From the NCBI RefSeq assembly GCF_014844095.1, contig NZ_CP062163.1:372001-436000 (forward strand): DNA of 64,000 nucleotides, in the 5' to 3' direction. Origin of the DNA: Brevibacillus sp. JNUCC-41. GTDB taxonomy: Bacteria > Bacillota > Bacilli > Bacillales > DSM-1321. The notes under the pieces were generated by a model. The model ran no database searches, was not told where the DNA came from, and saw only the letters and a list, made by a program, of their open reading frames with translations. Below, in pieces: positions 62,899-64,000 of this stretch (the stretch's first letter is position 1; each line of letters starts with the position of its first letter). A program made the translations under genes and the position numbers.

Positions 62899-64000
62899 TT
62901 GCGGAAATTATTTAATATTGTGGTCCTCATACTCCTACTCTCTGGATTATGGTATGGATATGGTAAAGATATTCAGGAGTCTGGATTCAAAGCGGGGGCC
63001 AGTGCCTTTGCAACGGATGTCCGCTCCTTTATAACCGGGCCCGAGGTTACGACTGCCTTGGAAAAACTGAGTACTGGGGTCAGCAGTATCATCGGCTCGA
63101 TGACGGAAACATTGGATTCCGCTTCTGAAAAAGAATCGCAGGAAACAGAAAAAGTGAAAAAACCAGCACTGGAAGCGCCTGCTGATGCTTCCTTCTCGGT
63201 CCATAATATTGAAATTGGCGACACGAAGGATGATGTAGAAAAATTGGCTGGTGAAGCTAAGCGGAATACGCGGAATGAATATGGCGTGAACTGGTTCGCC
63301 TATCACGAAAATTATCAAAATTTCTTCATGGTTGCCTACGATAACAACAATAAAGTTGTCGGTTTATATACGAATCAAGATTTAATTTCCTCGAAGGAAG
63401 GCATTAAACGCGGCACTCCCAAAGAAAACGTGACCGGGAAAATGGGGGAGCCTGTAACAAAACTGCTTAAAGGAAACGTCTATTACCAGATTCGAAGTGA
63501 CAGCGGCGAATACGATATGTTTGAAATGGATAATAGCTATGTGACCATTTTTTATGACAAACATGAGAAAAATACAGTCACGGCAATCCAAATCATCGAC
63601 GCAAAACTCGAAAAGCAAAAGAGTGGCTATTTTGCAGAAGCCGGCCCCGAATTAAAGAAGGGCTTTGAATATCAATTATTCGATTTGACCAATGCATCAC
63701 GGGTCAATCATGATCTCTCCGTGCTTTCATGGGATAAACGAGTGAAGGTCACGGCACAGGATCATAGTAAAGATATGGCCGTGAATCAATACTTCAACCA
63801 TACAAACCTTGAAGGAGAATCCCCGTTCGACCGGATGGAAGATGACAAAATCACTTTTCGAATGGCGGGGGAAAACCTGGCTGCCGGTCAGAATAGCAGT
63901 ATTTTTGCCCATGAGGGCCTAATGAATTCCATTGGCCACAGGGAAAATAAATTACAGAAGGATTTTGAATCGCTCGGTGTCGGAGTTGCCTTCGATCAGG
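62899..64000 (+). CDS. CAP-domain (SCP/PR1) protein, YlbC-like, cut by window end
   Basis: At least 367 residues, open at the right edge. It starts at a TTG after CAGGAGTGAACGAT. Residues about 4-20 form a signal/anchor segment. Residues about 110-245 match the CAP-associated N-terminal domain (NIEIGDTKDDVEKLAGEAKRNTRNEYGVNWFAY; MFEMDNSYVTIFYDK). From about 255 the CAP domain begins (LFDLTNASRVNHDLSVLSWDKRVKVTAQDHSKDMAVNQYFNHTN ... GENLAAG), with its conserved His and Glu. Exported or membrane-bound; function of such proteins in bacilli is unclear. Confidence 0.82.
   Translation, partial: MRKLFNIVVLILLLSGLWYGYGKDIQESGFKAGASAFATDVRSFITGPEVTTALEKLSTGVSSIIGSMTETLDSASEKESQETEKVKKPALEAPADASFSVHNIEIGDTKDDVEKLAGEAKRNTRNEYGVNWFAYHENYQNFFMVAYDNNNKVVGLYTNQDLISSKEGIKRGTPKENVTGKMGEPVTKLLKGNVYYQIRSDSGEYDMFEMDNSYVTIFYDKHEKNTVTAIQIIDAKLEKQKSGYFAEAGPELKKGFEYQLFDLTNASRVNHDLSVLSWDKRVKVTAQDHSKDMAVNQYFNHTNLEGESPFDRMEDDKITFRMAGENLAAGQNSSIFAHEGLMNSIGHRENKLQKDFESLGVGVAFDQ

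Overview
The window is a stretch of a low-GC, spore-forming Firmicutes chromosome, most likely Peribacillus (the former Bacillus simplex/frigoritolerans group). Evidence: many B. subtilis-type orthologues (pepV/ytjP, ytzE, ytzG, murJ/ytgP, ytfP, ytwF, cse60, ycsA, ytbE-ytbD-ytcD, ycgT, ycgR-ycgQ, adaA-adaB), strong AGGAGG ribosome binding sites with ATG, TTG and GTG starts, B. subtilis-type Zur and Fur boxes, and interspersed GC-rich hairpin elements. No rRNA, tRNA, CRISPR array, prophage or IS transposase was seen. The species name is inference.

Layout. 0-10 kb: PepV dipeptidase, a MATE exporter, an SDR enzyme, a DedA protein, signal peptidase I, a DUF1992 protein, an HTH/DUF2975 membrane pair, and a secreted transglycosylase-like protein with four DUF5011 repeats. 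10-17.8 kb: siroheme-type genes (SUMT-HemD fusion plus separate HemD), a FrnE-like DsbA with an Rrf2 regulator, and a ycgR-ycgQ pair behind a Zur-like box. 18-20.7 kb: an SDR gene whose promoter overlaps paired palindromes, a divergent TetR regulator, and a DinB protein. 20.8-32.4 kb: a complete C-P lyase phosphonate cluster on the minus strand (phnGHIJK-M-L, then phnD-C-E-E), preceded by a PhnF-like GntR regulator and a PHP-domain cyclic phosphodiesterase. The latter would replace PhnP and remove the need for PhnN. 33-40.2 kb: guaC, phnA/yjdM, a BceRS-BceAB-type peptide sensing and resistance module, and a Fur-boxed ferredoxin-NADP reductase. 40.4-44.6 kb: a decaying phnW-phnX pair and a PEP-mutase-like/adaA/adaB alkylation operon. 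45-53.8 kb: housekeeping genes and small proteins. 53.9-64 kb: MFS exporter with an Rph/YvkC-like phosphotransferase, an Old Yellow Enzyme, ytbE-ytbD-ytcD, and a CAP-domain protein cut by the window end.

Two phosphonate routes sit about 10 kb apart in different states. The broad C-P lyase route looks intact. The 2-aminoethylphosphonate route is damaged: phnW has lost its N-terminal half at a junction with a repeat element, and phnX carries an internal deletion of about 13 residues.

The main non-coding structure is a MITE-like family (about 170-220 bp) with imperfect terminal inverted repeats. Three copies have 9-10 bp flanking direct repeats and all lie at the stop codon or terminator T-tract of a minus-strand gene. 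A second repeat family of about 120 bp lies beside two variant copies. Two intergenic arrays of 21-bp repeats and two near-consensus Zur boxes, one not next to an obvious zinc gene, complete the unusual features.
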